A stretch of 54,170 nt of DNA, from contig NZ_LVHF01000009.1 of NCBI RefSeq assembly GCF_001650345.1, positions 1 through 54,170 of the forward strand, written 5' to 3'. The position numbers were made by a program, and so were the translations under genes. Under the pieces are notes generated by a model. It did not search any database. It saw nothing but the letters and a program-made list of their open reading frames with translations, and was not told the origin of the DNA. Below, piece by piece: positions 10,661-19,686 of the stretch. The stretch comes from Photobacterium jeanii. GTDB taxonomy: Bacteria > Pseudomonadota > Gammaproteobacteria > Enterobacterales > Vibrionaceae. The stretch's first letter is position 1, and each line of letters begins with the position of its first letter.

Positions 10661-10677
10661 CTTATCAAAGTGATAAG
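10661..10677. promoter_or_regulatory. Perfect 7-3-7 dyad upstream of elaA (candidate operator)
   Basis: CTTATCA-AAG-TGATAAG is a perfect inverted repeat 46 bases before the elaA start. It has no T run and so does not look like a terminator. It could bind a dimeric regulator, perhaps the adjacent Crp-like protein. The half-sites are in the opposite order to LuxR/HapR sites. Confidence 0.4.
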
Positions 10678-10723
10678 AAGAGCCTGATGCTGGTATCGAC
10701 ATCGAGACAACAAGGGATTTCAC

Positions 10724-11188
10724 ATGCAGTGGCAATGTTTACCGTTTGAACAACTGACAACTCACCAACTATATGATCTATTAAAACTCCGAGTGGATGT
10801 TTTTGTGGTCGAGCAAAACTGCCCGTATCCTGAGCTGGACGAGCATGACCGTCACCCGCAAACCCATCACCTACTAGGCTTTCAAGATGGCGAGTTAGTG
10901 GCTTACTTAAGGTTATTACCACCCGGGGTCACCTATGATAATGTCAGTATTGGGCGAGTACTTACCGCACAAGCAGCACGTGGTACAGGGGCAGGACATG
11001 CGCTGCTACAACAAGGGTTGATCCATGCTGAGCGGTTGTGGCCGCAACACACCATTGATATTGGCGCCCAAGATCACTTGCAAAGCTACTACCTGCAATA
11101 CGGTTTTAGCCCGATTTCAGAAATGTATTTAGAAGACGGAATTCCACATATCGACATGCGATTAACCAAAGACGAAGCCAAAGCATAA
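10724..11188 (+). CDS. elaA: GNAT-family N-acetyltransferase ElaA
   Basis: The 154-residue protein is collinear with E. coli ElaA (153 residues), sharing the N-terminal LRVDVFVVEQNCPYPELD block. The acetyl-CoA-binding region follows (GRVLTAQAARGTGAGHALL, roughly residues 70-90). Its physiological substrate is not established. An AAGGGA ribosome site precedes the ATG. It is a single gene closed by its own terminator. Confidence 0.9.
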   Translation: MQWQCLPFEQLTTHQLYDLLKLRVDVFVVEQNCPYPELDEHDRHPQTHHLLGFQDGELVAYLRLLPPGVTYDNVSIGRVLTAQAARGTGAGHALLQQGLIHAERLWPQHTIDIGAQDHLQSYYLQYGFSPISEMYLEDGIPHIDMRLTKDEAKA

Positions 11189-11222
11189 GCGATTGAGTCC
11201 ATCTCACAACACCTGATACACA

Positions 11223-11256
11223 AAAGCCGCACTATCAAAGTGCGGCTTTTCGTTTT
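11223..11256 (+). terminator. Terminator of elaA
   Basis: An 11-bp stem AAAGCCGCACT/AGTGCGGCTTT with loop ATCAA is followed by TCGTTTT. It may also serve the convergent oapA transcript. Confidence 0.88.
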
Positions 11257-11331
11257 GCTGTTGTTATCAATAGCCATCGTGCGCTAAATCTCGAGTGATG
11301 ACACCTTTGCTTTCCTAATAGAAGCAGGGCA

Positions 11332-12021
11332 TCAATTACCGCGCGAGAAACTGCCATCTGACAAACGGTAATACATCACAGACTTGCCTGCTGTGGTCTC
11401 AATTTGAATGGCATCCAAATCACCCGCGGCATTTTGTTTGTAGCGGATCCATTGCCCTGACTTGATTCGGCTTAACGGCTTATCTTTACCTTCAATCGCA
11501 GCGACGGCGTATAAGTCAGCTAACGGCAGAGATTTTTCACGGAAGATATTTGCCAATGTTTGCCCTTGCTTGATCTGATAGCGCTGCCATTCAATGCTCG
11601 ATGCTTGACGAGTTACAGGCTCGCTTCGCGATTCGCTTGCCACCGCGGTCGGCGTTGAGTGCACAGGCGATGCAGGTTCAGGGCGTTTTACACGCTGTGG
11701 TGACAACGGCTCTGCACGCTCACCCACTCCCGACTGTGTTTCTTGACCAAGATCGAGCGCCACTTCACGGCGAACACCGTCACCGCTTTGTTCATCAGGT
11801 AATGTCGGCTCCGAAGGCAACAGCAACACCACCACAAAAAGCGGAATCAACACAGTTAAGGCACGACGGTGTAAGGTCGGCATCCCCATCCAATAGCTTC
11901 GCAGCCAATCGCGCACGCTCAGCGCTTTCTCTTTCCATTGCGCCATGGTTGTGGCATCAAACTGCAAGGAAGGCAGCTTAAATTCACTCTTCTTTTTGGT
12001 TCGGCGGCGGGCTTGTCCCAT
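11332..12021 (-). CDS. OapA/YtfB-family cell-envelope protein with LysM-like domain
   Basis: This is a bitopic inner-membrane protein. A basic cytoplasmic N-terminus (RRRTKKK) is followed by one membrane helix (about residues 55-72, VLIPLFVVVLLLP). A Pro/Ser/Glu-rich linker leads to a C-terminal OapA domain (about 145-229), a LysM-like fold that binds peptidoglycan. E. coli YtfB is linked to septation and Haemophilus OapA to surface opacity. The ATG at 12021 has GGAGAA upstream; an in-frame extension to 12054 adds an unlikely Cys-rich peptide. It is divergent from fklB, as in E. coli (ytfB-fklB). Confidence 0.85.
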   Translation of the reverse strand: MGQARRRTKKKSEFKLPSLQFDATTMAQWKEKALSVRDWLRSYWMGMPTLHRRALTVLIPLFVVVLLLPSEPTLPDEQSGDGVRREVALDLGQETQSGVGERAEPLSPQRVKRPEPASPVHSTPTAVASESRSEPVTRQASSIEWQRYQIKQGQTLANIFREKSLPLADLYAVAAIEGKDKPLSRIKSGQWIRYKQNAAGDLDAIQIETTAGKSVMYYRLSDGSFSRGN

Positions 12022-12158
12022 AACTAATTCTCCATAACAACAACAGCAAAACACATCAATGATGCAAAAATGGCGACAATTCTTAACAAGAGTTTACCCT
12101 GTAGGGCTGAAACTGTTATCCTGCCTGCTTTATTACCTCTAACTTAAGAGATGACAAA

Positions 12159-12779
12159 ATGTCTGACGTTAAACTAGATACAGTTGAAACTAAAGCAAGC
12201 TACGGCATTGGTCTACAAATGGGCCAACAGCTAGCACAAAGCGGTCTTGAAGGCCTAAACGTTGCAGCTATCGCTAAAGGTATCGCAGCTTCTCTAACTG
12301 GTGAAATGCCAGAAATCGAAGTTGACGAAATCAACAACGCACTTCGCGAACTTCACACTCGTGCAGAACAAGCACGTGCAGAACAAGCGAAAATCGCAGC
12401 AGCTGACGGCGAAGCTTTCCTAAAAGATAACGCACTACGCGACGAAGTTACAGTAACTGAATCTGGTCTTCAGTACGAAGTACTAGTTGAAGGTAACGGC
12501 GAAATCCCAACTTCTGACAAGCAAGTTCGTGTTCACTACCACGGTCAACTAACTGACGGTACTGTATTCGACAGCTCTGTAACTCGCGGTCAACCTGCAG
12601 AGTTCCCAGTAACTGGCGTTATCGCTGGTTGGGTTGAAGCTCTACAAATGATGCCTGTTGGCTCTAAGTGGAAACTATACATCCCACAAAACCTTGCGTA
12701 CGGTGAGCGTGGCGCAGGTGCTGCTATCCCTCCATACGCAGCGCTAGTATTCGAAGTTGAGCTACTAGACATCCTGTAA
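12159..12779 (+). CDS. fklB: FKBP-type peptidyl-prolyl isomerase FklB
   Basis: The 206 residues equal the E. coli FklB (FKBP22) length. An N-terminal helical dimerisation domain (1 to about 95, Ala/Glu-rich) precedes the FKBP domain. That domain carries VRVHYHGQLTDGTVFDSS, the active-site GVIAGWVEAL and AYGERGAGAAIPP. It has no signal peptide. Codon use is strongly biased to highly expressed codons. It is a single gene with its own terminator. Confidence 0.96.
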   Translation: MSDVKLDTVETKASYGIGLQMGQQLAQSGLEGLNVAAIAKGIAASLTGEMPEIEVDEINNALRELHTRAEQARAEQAKIAAADGEAFLKDNALRDEVTVTESGLQYEVLVEGNGEIPTSDKQVRVHYHGQLTDGTVFDSSVTRGQPAEFPVTGVIAGWVEALQMMPVGSKWKLYIPQNLAYGERGAGAAIPPYAALVFEVELLDIL

Positions 12780-12816
12780 TTTACGCGGTCACTGACAACG
12801 TAAAGCTACAAGCTTA

Positions 12817-12846
12817 AAAACGGCGCTACGGCGCCGTTTTTTATTT
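12817..12846 (+). terminator. Terminator of fklB
   Basis: A 10-bp stem AAAACGGCGC/GCGCCGTTTT with loop TACG is followed by more T residues, 37 bases after the stop. Confidence 0.94.
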
Positions 12847-12923
12847 TATGCTGCTTCCACTGCTAGCTATAGCACTTCCCACAAAATTAATTTGCTACCC
12901 ATCGCACATTCTCCACTAGGCTT

Positions 12924-12995
12924 AATCAAGAGATGGTTCCACCTCGGCGCTAAGGACATTGCGCGCCAACGCCATCCTCACCTTAGCTCTTGATT
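12924..12995 (+). other. Nested inverted repeats in the DUF2780 gene leader
   Basis: Outer arms AATCAAGAG (12924-12932) and CTCTTGATT (12987-12995) are perfectly complementary. Inner arms GCTAAGG (12949-12955) and CCTTAGC (12981-12987) are also perfect. No T run follows, so this is not a terminator. It lies 30 bases before the start codon and could fold as a structured 5' leader. Function unknown. Confidence 0.45.
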
Positions 12996-13024
12996 CGTAG
13001 ATCTTGGTTATAGAGGAGAAAACC

Positions 13025-13522
13025 ATGACATTCTTTGCTTTACGTGGTCGCACTTTTGCCACCATTTTGGCGCTATTTGCCACCTTAAGCCTAAGTCCAT
13101 CGAGTTATGCGTTTAGTTTTTCCGACCTGTTTGGTGGCGGCGATGAAGAAGCCGAAGCCAGCAGCGCCTTAAGTAACCCACTGACAGATATGCTCACTAG
13201 CCAACTAGGTGTATCCAATGAACAAGCCGCTGGCGGAACCGGTGCACTACTCGCCCTTGCCGCCAAACAGCTCTCAGGCGATCAAGCTAACGAACTAACC
13301 AGTATGATCCCCGGTGCAGAAGCACTTACGAGCTCATTACCTCCTGGGCTAAGCAGTATGATCAGCAACGCCGATAGCCTTAACCAAGTTTTCTCTGCAC
13401 TGGGAATGGACGCCAGTATGGTGAGCCAATTTATCCCTGTGATCATGCAATTCATGGGTGATAAAGGAGCTAGCGCTGGTCTCATGGATGCCGTTGGTAA
13501 AATTTGGAATCCAGCAAGCTAA
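13025..13522 (+). CDS. DUF2780 family secreted/periplasmic protein
   Basis: The 165-residue protein has a signal peptide ending at SSYA, before FSFSDLFGGGDEE. The mature part is rich in Gly, Ala, Ser and Leu, has no cysteine and is likely all-helical. I recognise the DUF2780 family, which is frequent in Vibrionaceae and has no known function. A GAGGAG ribosome site lies before the ATG. It is alone between fklB and the convergent cysH. Confidence 0.75.
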   Translation: MTFFALRGRTFATILALFATLSLSPSSYAFSFSDLFGGGDEEAEASSALSNPLTDMLTSQLGVSNEQAAGGTGALLALAAKQLSGDQANELTSMIPGAEALTSSLPPGLSSMISNADSLNQVFSALGMDASMVSQFIPVIMQFMGDKGASAGLMDAVGKIWNPAS

Positions 13523-13589
13523 TTCACCGCAATCCAACTAAAACCACCAACCGCGCTTATTACCTCAACATTTTTGCGGCACATAATAT

Positions 13590-13613
13590 ACAGGGTAGCC
13601 GAAGCTACCCTGT
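13590..13613. terminator. Hairpin between convergent DUF2780 gene and cysH
   Basis: A perfect 10-bp stem ACAGGGTAGC/GCTACCCTGT closes a four-base loop that reads TTCG on the minus strand (an ultrastable UUCG hairpin). It lies 50 bases after the cysH stop. Neither side has a strong T run, so it may act as an mRNA 3'-end stabiliser or a weak bidirectional terminator. Confidence 0.55.
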
Positions 13614-13662
13614 CAATACTGTGTAAAACAGCGCCTATTAACGTTCTAAAACATAAACACAA

Positions 13663-14448
13663 TCAAATACCTGAACCGTCTTGTTCGCTATCGTCCTCGT
13701 GCAAACCACACTCTCGCTTCAAACCAAAGAATCGCGTTTCCTCTTCTTTCATTCCCGGCTCCCATTTCTGGGTGGTGTGAACATCACCAACAGACAAATA
13801 ACCTTGCTCATACAGCGGGTGATAAGGCAAATCATGCTGCTTAAGGTATGCATCGATATCTTGGTTAGTCCAATCGATCAAGGGTAGGAATTTAAACACC
13901 CCATTTTGAATAGCAAGCACTGGCAAGGAAGCGCGAGTACTTGATTGCTCGCGGCGCAACCCCGAAAACCAAGTGCTCACTGCCAACTCATCGAGGGCAC
14001 GGCGCATCGGCTCAACTTTATTGAGTCGGTTATAAAGCTTGATCCCTTCAACACCTTGCGCCCACAACTCACCATACCGCGCTTCTTGCCAAGCGGGAGT
14101 CAGCTCAGCCCGATACACTTTCAAGTTCAGCGATAAACGCTCGGTCAGCTCATCAATAAACAGATAAGTTTCAGGGAACAAGTAACCAGTGTCGGTCAAT
14201 ATCACCGGAATATCCGCTTTGGCCTCAGTTACCAAGTGCAGCATTACCGCTGACTGCACCCCAAAACTCGATGCCAACGCAAATTCCCCCTGCAGATTCG
14301 TTAATGCCCAACGAACACGCTCCTGTGCAGAAAGCTGTTCGAGTTCGGCATTGATTTGCGCCAACTGTAAGATTTGATCGACTTTATTGAGTGCGAGCAA
14401 TTCATCGAGTCGCCATTTCACCGTAGAGGCTGTCGTTGTCTTAGTCAT
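13663..14448 (-). CDS. cysH: Phosphoadenylyl-sulfate (PAPS) reductase CysH
   Basis: It reduces PAPS to sulfite and PAP with thioredoxin. The PP-loop-type fold shows [13 protein letters not shown] near residue 60 and the [10 protein letters not shown] strand. The catalytic C-terminal cysteine is in the RECGLHE motif. No iron-sulfur cysteine pairs are visible, which indicates a PAPS rather than an APS reductase, in line with cysC being present. The ATG at 14448 overlaps the cysI stop by 8 bases (ATGACTAA), so translation is probably coupled. A tail of about ten acidic residues follows the usual end. It is the last gene of cysJIH. Confidence 0.96.
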   Translation of the reverse strand: MTKTTTASTVKWRLDELLALNKVDQILQLAQINAELEQLSAQERVRWALTNLQGEFALASSFGVQSAVMLHLVTEAKADIPVILTDTGYLFPETYLFIDELTERLSLNLKVYRAELTPAWQEARYGELWAQGVEGIKLYNRLNKVEPMRRALDELAVSTWFSGLRREQSSTRASLPVLAIQNGVFKFLPLIDWTNQDIDAYLKQHDLPYHPLYEQGYLSVGDVHTTQKWEPGMKEEETRFFGLKRECGLHEDDSEQDGSGI

Positions 14449-16132
14449 GGAAATCCCTCTTTGACACATGGACAGGAGCAATGATCCCCGTACGTACGGT
14501 GAAATCACCAAATCCTTCCCCTTGTACACGCTCGCTTGCCCAACGCCCGACTAAGGTGTCTATCTCAGTAAGGATTTGTGCGACGGTAATATTTTCCTTA
14601 TACATTTTCGGCACTCGCGTGCCATTACGATTGCCACCTAGATGCAAGTTGTAACGTCCCGGCGCTTTACCCACTAAACCAATTTCTGCCAACATCGCAC
14701 GGCCACACCCATTCGGACACCCGGTAACCCGCGTAATGATATTTTCATCGGCACCCAATTGGTGTTTCGCCAGAATCCCTTCAATATCGGTGACGAAATC
14801 CGGTAAAAAGCGTTCAGCTTCGGCCATCGCCAACGGGCACGTCGGTAAAGACACACACGCCATCGAGTTTTTTCGCTGCTCAGATGTCGCGTCATCAATC
14901 AAACCATGATCGCGAGCGATCTTTTCGATCCTTTCTTTTTCCGACGCTGGTACTCCTGCCACAATCAGATTCTGGTTTGCCGTCATTCGAAAATCACCTT
15001 GGTGAACCTTCGCGATTTCCGCCATACCTGTTTTTAATGGTTTATCGGGATAATCCAGTAAACGACCATTTTCAATAAACAGGGCTAAATGGTGTTTACC
15101 ATCAATCCCGGCTACCCAGCCAATGCGATCGCCACGGTCAGTAAACTCATAAGGACGACTGTCGGCAAAAGCGATCCCGGCACGTTTCTCGACTTCCGCT
15201 TTAAACACATCAACCCCAACTCGATCCAAGGTATATTTGGTTTTGGCGTTTTTACGGTTAACTCGGTTACCCCAGTCACGCTGGGTGGTAACCACCGCTT
15301 CCGCGACAGCCAAAGTGTGTTCAAGCGAAATAAAGCCAAAGTCATCAGCGCGACGAGGATAAGTAGTTTTATCACCGTGGGTCATGGCTAGCCCACCGCC
15401 GACCAACACGTTAAAACCGGCTAACTTGCCATTTTCCGCAATGGCAACAAAGTTAAGATCGTTAGCGTGTACATCAACATCATTTTGCGGTGGGATCACC
15501 ACCGTGGTTTTAAATTTACGCGGCAGGTAAGTGCTACCTAAAATCGGCTCCTGATCCGTGGTTTCCAGCTTTTCACCATCCAGCCAAATCTCAGCATAAG
15601 CACGGGTTTGTGGCAGCAAATGTTCACTGATTTTCTTAGCCCACTCATAAGCCTCTTGGTGAAGCTCTGATTCCACCGGATTAGTGGTACACAGTACGTT
15701 ACGATTCACATCACCCGCGGTGGCAATCGAGTCGATCCCAATTTTATTTAAGGTCTGGTGCATCAATTTGATATTTGGCTTAAGCACTCCGTGAAACTGA
15801 AACGTCTGGCGAGTCGTTAAGCGGATACTGCCGTAATAACTGTGCTCCTCTGCAAATTTATCAATCGCCAACCACTGCGATGGGGTAATAACGCCGCCCG
15901 GCATCCGAGCACGTAGCATGACATTTTGAAACGGCTCTAACTTTTGCTTAGCACGCTCGGCACGGATATCACGATCATCTTGCTGGTACATGCCGTGAAA
16001 ACGGATCAGCTGGAAATTATCCCCCTGAAAAGCACCTGTTAATGGGTTGGCCAAGTCTTCGACTATGGTGCCGCGTAAGAAATTACTTTCTCGTTTCAAA
16101 CGCTCGTTATCAGCTAATTTTTGTTCGCTCAT
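14441..16132 (-). CDS. cysI: Sulfite reductase hemoprotein (beta subunit) CysI
   Basis: It reduces sulfite to sulfide by six electrons at a siroheme bridged to a [4Fe-4S] cluster. The four cluster cysteines are seen in CVSLPTC and, about 39 residues later, TGCPNGCG. Basic residues for siroheme and sulfite lie in the N-terminal repeat ([12 protein letters not shown]). The 563 residues match the family. Its ATG shares one base with the cysJ stop (TAATG), so it is translationally coupled to its electron donor. Confidence 0.97.
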   Translation of the reverse strand: MSEQKLADNERLKRESNFLRGTIVEDLANPLTGAFQGDNFQLIRFHGMYQQDDRDIRAERAKQKLEPFQNVMLRARMPGGVITPSQWLAIDKFAEEHSYYGSIRLTTRQTFQFHGVLKPNIKLMHQTLNKIGIDSIATAGDVNRNVLCTTNPVESELHQEAYEWAKKISEHLLPQTRAYAEIWLDGEKLETTDQEPILGSTYLPRKFKTTVVIPPQNDVDVHANDLNFVAIAENGKLAGFNVLVGGGLAMTHGDKTTYPRRADDFGFISLEHTLAVAEAVVTTQRDWGNRVNRKNAKTKYTLDRVGVDVFKAEVEKRAGIAFADSRPYEFTDRGDRIGWVAGIDGKHHLALFIENGRLLDYPDKPLKTGMAEIAKVHQGDFRMTANQNLIVAGVPASEKERIEKIARDHGLIDDATSEQRKNSMACVSLPTCPLAMAEAERFLPDFVTDIEGILAKHQLGADENIITRVTGCPNGCGRAMLAEIGLVGKAPGRYNLHLGGNRNGTRVPKMYKENITVAQILTEIDTLVGRWASERVQGEGFGDFTVRTGIIAPVHVSKRDFHD

Positions 16133-17952
16133 TAGTACACATCCTTTTGATAACGCTTGCTCTTACGCAACGCATTCAAATACTGCTCGGCTTGCTCTGC
16201 ACTGCGGTTGCCATGTTGCTGCACAATCTCTAACAAGGCTTGATGAACATCTTTTGCCATGTAATTGGCATCTCCACATACATAGAAATGTGCCCCTTGC
16301 TCAAGCCACTGCCACACCTCATTACCTTGTTCTAATAGCTTATGTTGGACATACACTTTCTCGGCTTGGTCTCGACTAAAGGCGACGTCCATCCGAGTCA
16401 CAACACCAGACTTCACGTACTTTTGCCATTCCACTTGATACAAAAAGTCGTCAGTAAAAGTGCGGTCCCCAAAGAACAACCAGTTTTTACCACTCGCTTC
16501 ACGATTCTCGCGCTCTTGAATAAAGGCACGAAACGGCGCAATACCGGTTCCCGGCCCAACCATGATCACTGCTGTGTCGTCATTGTCTGGCAGTTTGAAG
16601 TGCTTGTTGGTTTCGACAAAAACCTCAAGGCTATCGCCTTCTTCCAAACGATGGGCAAGAAAGCTTGATGCCCCACCTTGGCGTACTTCATCACCTTTTG
16701 AGTATTCCACCACCCCAACTGTCAAATGTACTTCTTCGCCAACTTCTTGCTGACTAGAAGCTATCGAATACAGCCTTGGGGTTAATCGACGCAGCAAGCC
16801 AATCAGTTGTTCGGCGCTGAGCTTGGTTTTCTTCTCCGCCAGTACATCCAGCACTTGGTTATTGGCGGCGTAATGGCGTAGTTTTTCTTTATCATCCACC
16901 AGCTTTGCCAGCTTTTTACTTCCCGACAGCTCTGCGTATTGGCTCACCAATTGTGGATTAGCATTGGTAATTTCATAACGGGTGATAAGGGCTTGCAGTA
17001 AAGAAAGAGATTGCCCTTCCAGTTCAATCGGCTCATCAGCAGTCAGCCCCACTTGGGCAACGATACGTTCCGCTAACTGAGGGTCGTTGTGATACCACAC
17101 CCCCAGCGCATCGCCCGGCTCATAAACCAAACCAGAACCTTCTAAGTCGATTTCAATATGGCGAACATCTTTTCCTGAATGGCGTCCGGTGATCTTTTGG
17201 CTGGTCAGTAAACTCGCGGTATACGGCTGCTGTTTGGAGTACGCGGCTGCGGCAGTTTGTGCTTGTCCTTGAACAGGCAATTGCACCACTTCGGCCTCGC
17301 CCGTTACCAAGGTGGCTTTCACCGCCTCTAACGCTTGCGCACGCCAAGTTGCTGCGGGCGCATCGTAATCGACATCACAATCTAACCGCTCGATAACCGC
17401 TTCTGCGCCCAGTTTTGCTAAATAACTATCGAAGTCTTTCGCGGTTTGGCAGAAGTATTCGTAGCTCGAATCACCCAAGCCAATTACTGCGTATTTAAGG
17501 TGCGATAACTTCGGCGCTTTCTTCGATTGCAAAAATTCATGGAGCTCAATGGCATCATCCGGCGCTTCGCCTTCACCATGGGTCGACGCCACGACAATCA
17601 GGTGAGTCGCTTTAGCGAGGTTTTTCCCTTTGTAATCCCCTGCGGCAAACAGCTCGGCAGTCATGCCTGCGTTTTCCGCCTCAGCATGAAGCGCTTCCGC
17701 CACCCCTTTGGCATTCCCAGTTTGAGAGGCATAGATGATGGTCAGTTTTCCTGCTGGTTGGCTCGCGACAGCAGCCACAGGTTGATGAGCAGTTAACGGC
17801 TGAGCCGCCGCTTGCGATTGACTAATTCCCCAAAAATATCCACTAAGCCACGCCATCTGTTGAGGCGATAACTCAGCGGTAGCCTGTTGCAATTGATCTA
17901 TTTGCTGATCATTGAGTGGGCTGGCTAAGGCCGAAAGTTCCTTGAGTACCAT
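16132..17952 (-). CDS. cysJ: Sulfite reductase flavoprotein (alpha subunit) CysJ
   Basis: It passes electrons from NADPH through FAD and FMN to CysI. Domains in order: an N-terminal segment resembling the CysI-binding region; a flavodoxin-like FMN domain starting at [12 protein letters not shown] (about residue 70); an FAD domain with RLYSIASS; an NADP domain with [12 protein letters not shown]; and the C-terminal aromatic end RYQKDVY. The ATG at 17952 (606 residues) is preferred over one at 17973, because AGGGAA lies before it and the shorter form matches relatives. It is first in cysJIH. Confidence 0.96.
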   Translation of the reverse strand: MVLKELSALASPLNDQQIDQLQQATAELSPQQMAWLSGYFWGISQSQAAAQPLTAHQPVAAVASQPAGKLTIIYASQTGNAKGVAEALHAEAENAGMTAELFAAGDYKGKNLAKATHLIVVASTHGEGEAPDDAIELHEFLQSKKAPKLSHLKYAVIGLGDSSYEYFCQTAKDFDSYLAKLGAEAVIERLDCDVDYDAPAATWRAQALEAVKATLVTGEAEVVQLPVQGQAQTAAAAYSKQQPYTASLLTSQKITGRHSGKDVRHIEIDLEGSGLVYEPGDALGVWYHNDPQLAERIVAQVGLTADEPIELEGQSLSLLQALITRYEITNANPQLVSQYAELSGSKKLAKLVDDKEKLRHYAANNQVLDVLAEKKTKLSAEQLIGLLRRLTPRLYSIASSQQEVGEEVHLTVGVVEYSKGDEVRQGGASSFLAHRLEEGDSLEVFVETNKHFKLPDNDDTAVIMVGPGTGIAPFRAFIQERENREASGKNWLFFGDRTFTDDFLYQVEWQKYVKSGVVTRMDVAFSRDQAEKVYVQHKLLEQGNEVWQWLEQGAHFYVCGDANYMAKDVHQALLEIVQQHGNRSAEQAEQYLNALRKSKRYQKDVY

Positions 17953-18109
17953 GACACGACGTTCCCTATACATTGCGTATGGTTAGATTAGCCACTCATC
18001 GAAATAACAAGAAAGAATAGATAAGAATGTTTTATAACTTTTAGTAAGGGTGAAAAGCGTGAGAGGAAAGTCATCTACCCATGGGAATTAGCACAATGTA
18101 GTAGATAAT
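17953..18109 (-). promoter_or_regulatory. Probable cysJIH promoter region
   Basis: This 157-base gap precedes cysJ. On the minus strand it holds A/T-rich TTAT repeats (18030-18050) and a possible -10 (TAATCT near 17985) without a clear -35. That would suit activation by CysB, but I cannot define a CysB box by eye. Confidence 0.3.
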
Positions 18110-18343
18110 TTAGAAGGTATCAGCGATGCGTACTTGGTGAAAGCCGACTTCAAACGCCCTTTCACTCGCGGTATCAATATCTTGATAGCATTGCTCGCTA
18201 CCATGACCATCGGTTAACGGCACAAACCCACCACGACGGTGGCGAAATTCGACAATCCAACCGTCTTCCTGAATCGATGGCTCGATAACGGCTTCGACTA
18301 AATCGCTGCTGGCATACAACACTTGCAGTTCCGTTAATGTCAT
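18110..18343 (-). CDS. Small conserved-looking protein of unknown function (77 residues)
   Basis: I do not recognise this family. It has no signal peptide, membrane helix or cysteine pair. The predicted fold is mixed alpha/beta: a leucine-rich helix at the start, EDGWIVEFRHRRGG as a probable beta hairpin, and a C-terminal helix and strand. The ATG at 18343 is chosen for the AGGAAG ribosome site 7 bases upstream; an in-frame extension to 18370 adds nine residues. It sits alone between the terminator of the barrel-protein gene and the cysJ promoter. A clear ribosome site and normal composition support a real gene. Confidence 0.7.
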   Translation of the reverse strand: MTLTELQVLYASSDLVEAVIEPSIQEDGWIVEFRHRRGGFVPLTDGHGSEQCYQDIDTASERAFEVGFHQVRIADTF

Positions 18344-18405
18344 CACGTTGCTTCCTGATAACTTAGTCACCTATTAAAAATGGTACAAAACAAAGCAAAC
18401 AGGCA

Positions 18406-18434
18406 ACAAAAAAGCCACGCAATGCGTGGCTTTT
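18406..18434 (-). terminator. Terminator of the outer-membrane barrel gene
   Basis: An 11-bp stem AAAAGCCACGC/GCGTGGCTTTT with loop AAT is followed on the minus strand by a T run. It lies about 37 bases past the stop of the gene at 18471-19118. Confidence 0.9.
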
Positions 18435-18470
18435 AGCAAACTGTCAGGCAAAGCCTGCTGCGTCAGTCGA

Positions 18471-19118
18471 TTAGATGTCTACTTCAACACCTAGGAACCA
18501 ACCGTCGTTCTTCACTTTTACAGAGTTGTAATTGTCGATGAACGCTAGATCGTGATCCATTACGCGGTAGCCCGCACGTAGGTTTAGATCGATAACTAGT
18601 GGAATTGTCCACTTCACACCAATTTGACCGTCAACAGTCTTAGTGTCTTGGTACGTACCGTAAGTTAGATCCGCAAATGCAGATACTGGCGTCATCGGGA
18701 TACCGATTTCACCCGCACCGTATAGTGCTGGTTGCCACTCGCTGAATGTCTCGCCCGCAAATTTACCTGCGTTGAACTTAGACATTACCACACCTAGATC
18801 TAGCGCTACTGCGTCGTTATCTAGGATTTCGTAGTATGCAGTGTAGTCGATTTGATTGAACGAAATCGTACCGTTATCTACGTCGCTGTAACGAATACGC
18901 GCGTTAGGTACTAGTGGGATGAAGTGTTCAAATGCAATGTGGAAAGAACCTTTCGTTGCGCTATCCGCATCTTTTGAAAACGCACCCGCTTCTGTTTTAC
19001 CGCCAGTAAACCATGCATCAGCACCTACTTTTACACCAAGAAGGGTAGCTGCTTGTGCTGGCATTGCCGCTGCAAATGCTACAGCAGCTGCCGCTGCTGT
19101 AAGTGTAAATTTGTTCAT
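18471..19118 (-). CDS. Outer-membrane beta-barrel protein (TIGR04219-like)
   Basis: The 215 residues start with a signal peptide (cleavage after MPAQA). Alternating hydrophobic/polar strands and short turns suggest an eight-stranded barrel, ending in a strand with WFLGVEVDI. I assign it to the TIGR04219 family common in Vibrionaceae; function unknown. Codon use is highly biased (GGT, CGT, GTA), so it is probably abundant. A GGAGAC ribosome site precedes the ATG, and a strong terminator follows. Confidence 0.75.
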   Translation of the reverse strand: MNKFTLTAAAAAVAFAAAMPAQAATLLGVKVGADAWFTGGKTEAGAFSKDADSATKGSFHIAFEHFIPLVPNARIRYSDVDNGTISFNQIDYTAYYEILDNDAVALDLGVVMSKFNAGKFAGETFSEWQPALYGAGEIGIPMTPVSAFADLTYGTYQDTKTVDGQIGVKWTIPLVIDLNLRAGYRVMDHDLAFIDNYNSVKVKNDGWFLGVEVDI

Positions 19119-19271
19119 GCAGAGTCTCCGCTCTTATTTCGTATAAAATTCGGGCAAGACTATACCAGATGCTGTACAAAAAGCCTGCATAACTTTTGTT
19201 AAACGATATTATTTATTTCAAATTTTACCGTCTGCTGACATACCAATCAGTGCAGGCTTTTGTTCACCACA

Positions 19272-19508
19272 TTAACGTCGGTACGACATACGACTTCGGT
19301 GTGCTTTGTCTGCTTTATGCTCGCGATAGAACCAGACACCTACTGCAATCAATATCAACCAAGGTAACAACTTAAACATCACACCAAGCATGCCAATCAA
19401 CGCCATCACGGCAAAACCCGCCGCTATAGCCAGCACCATCCCTAGCATACTGACACCCGTGAAAATCAGCACAAAACAAAACGCCAATAAAAATAGGATC
19501 TCCATCAT
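19272..19508 (-). CDS. pspG: Phage-shock/envelope-stress protein PspG
   Basis: This 78-residue protein has two membrane helices (about 3-26 and 28-60) and a short basic tail. It is collinear with E. coli PspG, sharing the TGVSMLG and KLLPWLIL segments. PspG belongs to the PspF regulon but is encoded away from pspABC; its precise role is not established. The call is supported by a sigma-54 promoter immediately upstream and by its position beside dusA and zur, as in E. coli. An AAGGGG ribosome site serves one of two tandem ATGs. Confidence 0.9.
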   Translation of the reverse strand: MMEILFLLAFCFVLIFTGVSMLGMVLAIAAGFAVMALIGMLGVMFKLLPWLILIAVGVWFYREHKADKAHRSRMSYRR

Positions 19509-19553
19509 GACTATTCCCCTTTCGCATCATCTTTTTTCATTTAGTGAATAGAG

Positions 19554-19569
19554 TGCACAAAGCGCGCCA
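19554..19569 (-). promoter_or_regulatory. Sigma-54 promoter of pspG
   Basis: The minus strand reads TGGCGCGCTTTGTGCA, matching the sigma-54 consensus TGGCACG-N4-TTGCA at all but two positions. The invariant GG (-24) and GC (-12) are correctly spaced. The start site is expected near 19542, giving a leader of about 34 bases. PspF should activate it; I could not define the upstream PspF sites. Confidence 0.85.
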
Positions 19570-19607
19570 AAAATGGCCCTTAACAAAACCCCTTTAAAAA
19601 CAAGAGA

Positions 19608-19644
19608 TAAATAAAAAGGTCAGCTTGGTAACAAGCTGACCTTT
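19608..19644 (-). terminator. Terminator of dusA
   Basis: A 12-bp stem AAAGGTCAGCTT/AAGCTGACCTTT with loop GGTAAC is followed on the minus strand by TTTATTTAT. It insulates pspG from dusA. A second small hairpin (TCACCA/TGGTGA, 19662-19680) lies just before it. Confidence 0.9.
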
Positions 19645-19686
19645 GTTAAATCTGGTTAAATTCACCAATCGTAATGGTGAAATAAA

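Noticed and set aside
11601..11981. 126-codon plus-strand frame opposite oapA
   Set aside because: A shadow of the Pro/Ser-rich linker of oapA on the other strand; no ribosome site or recognisable domain.
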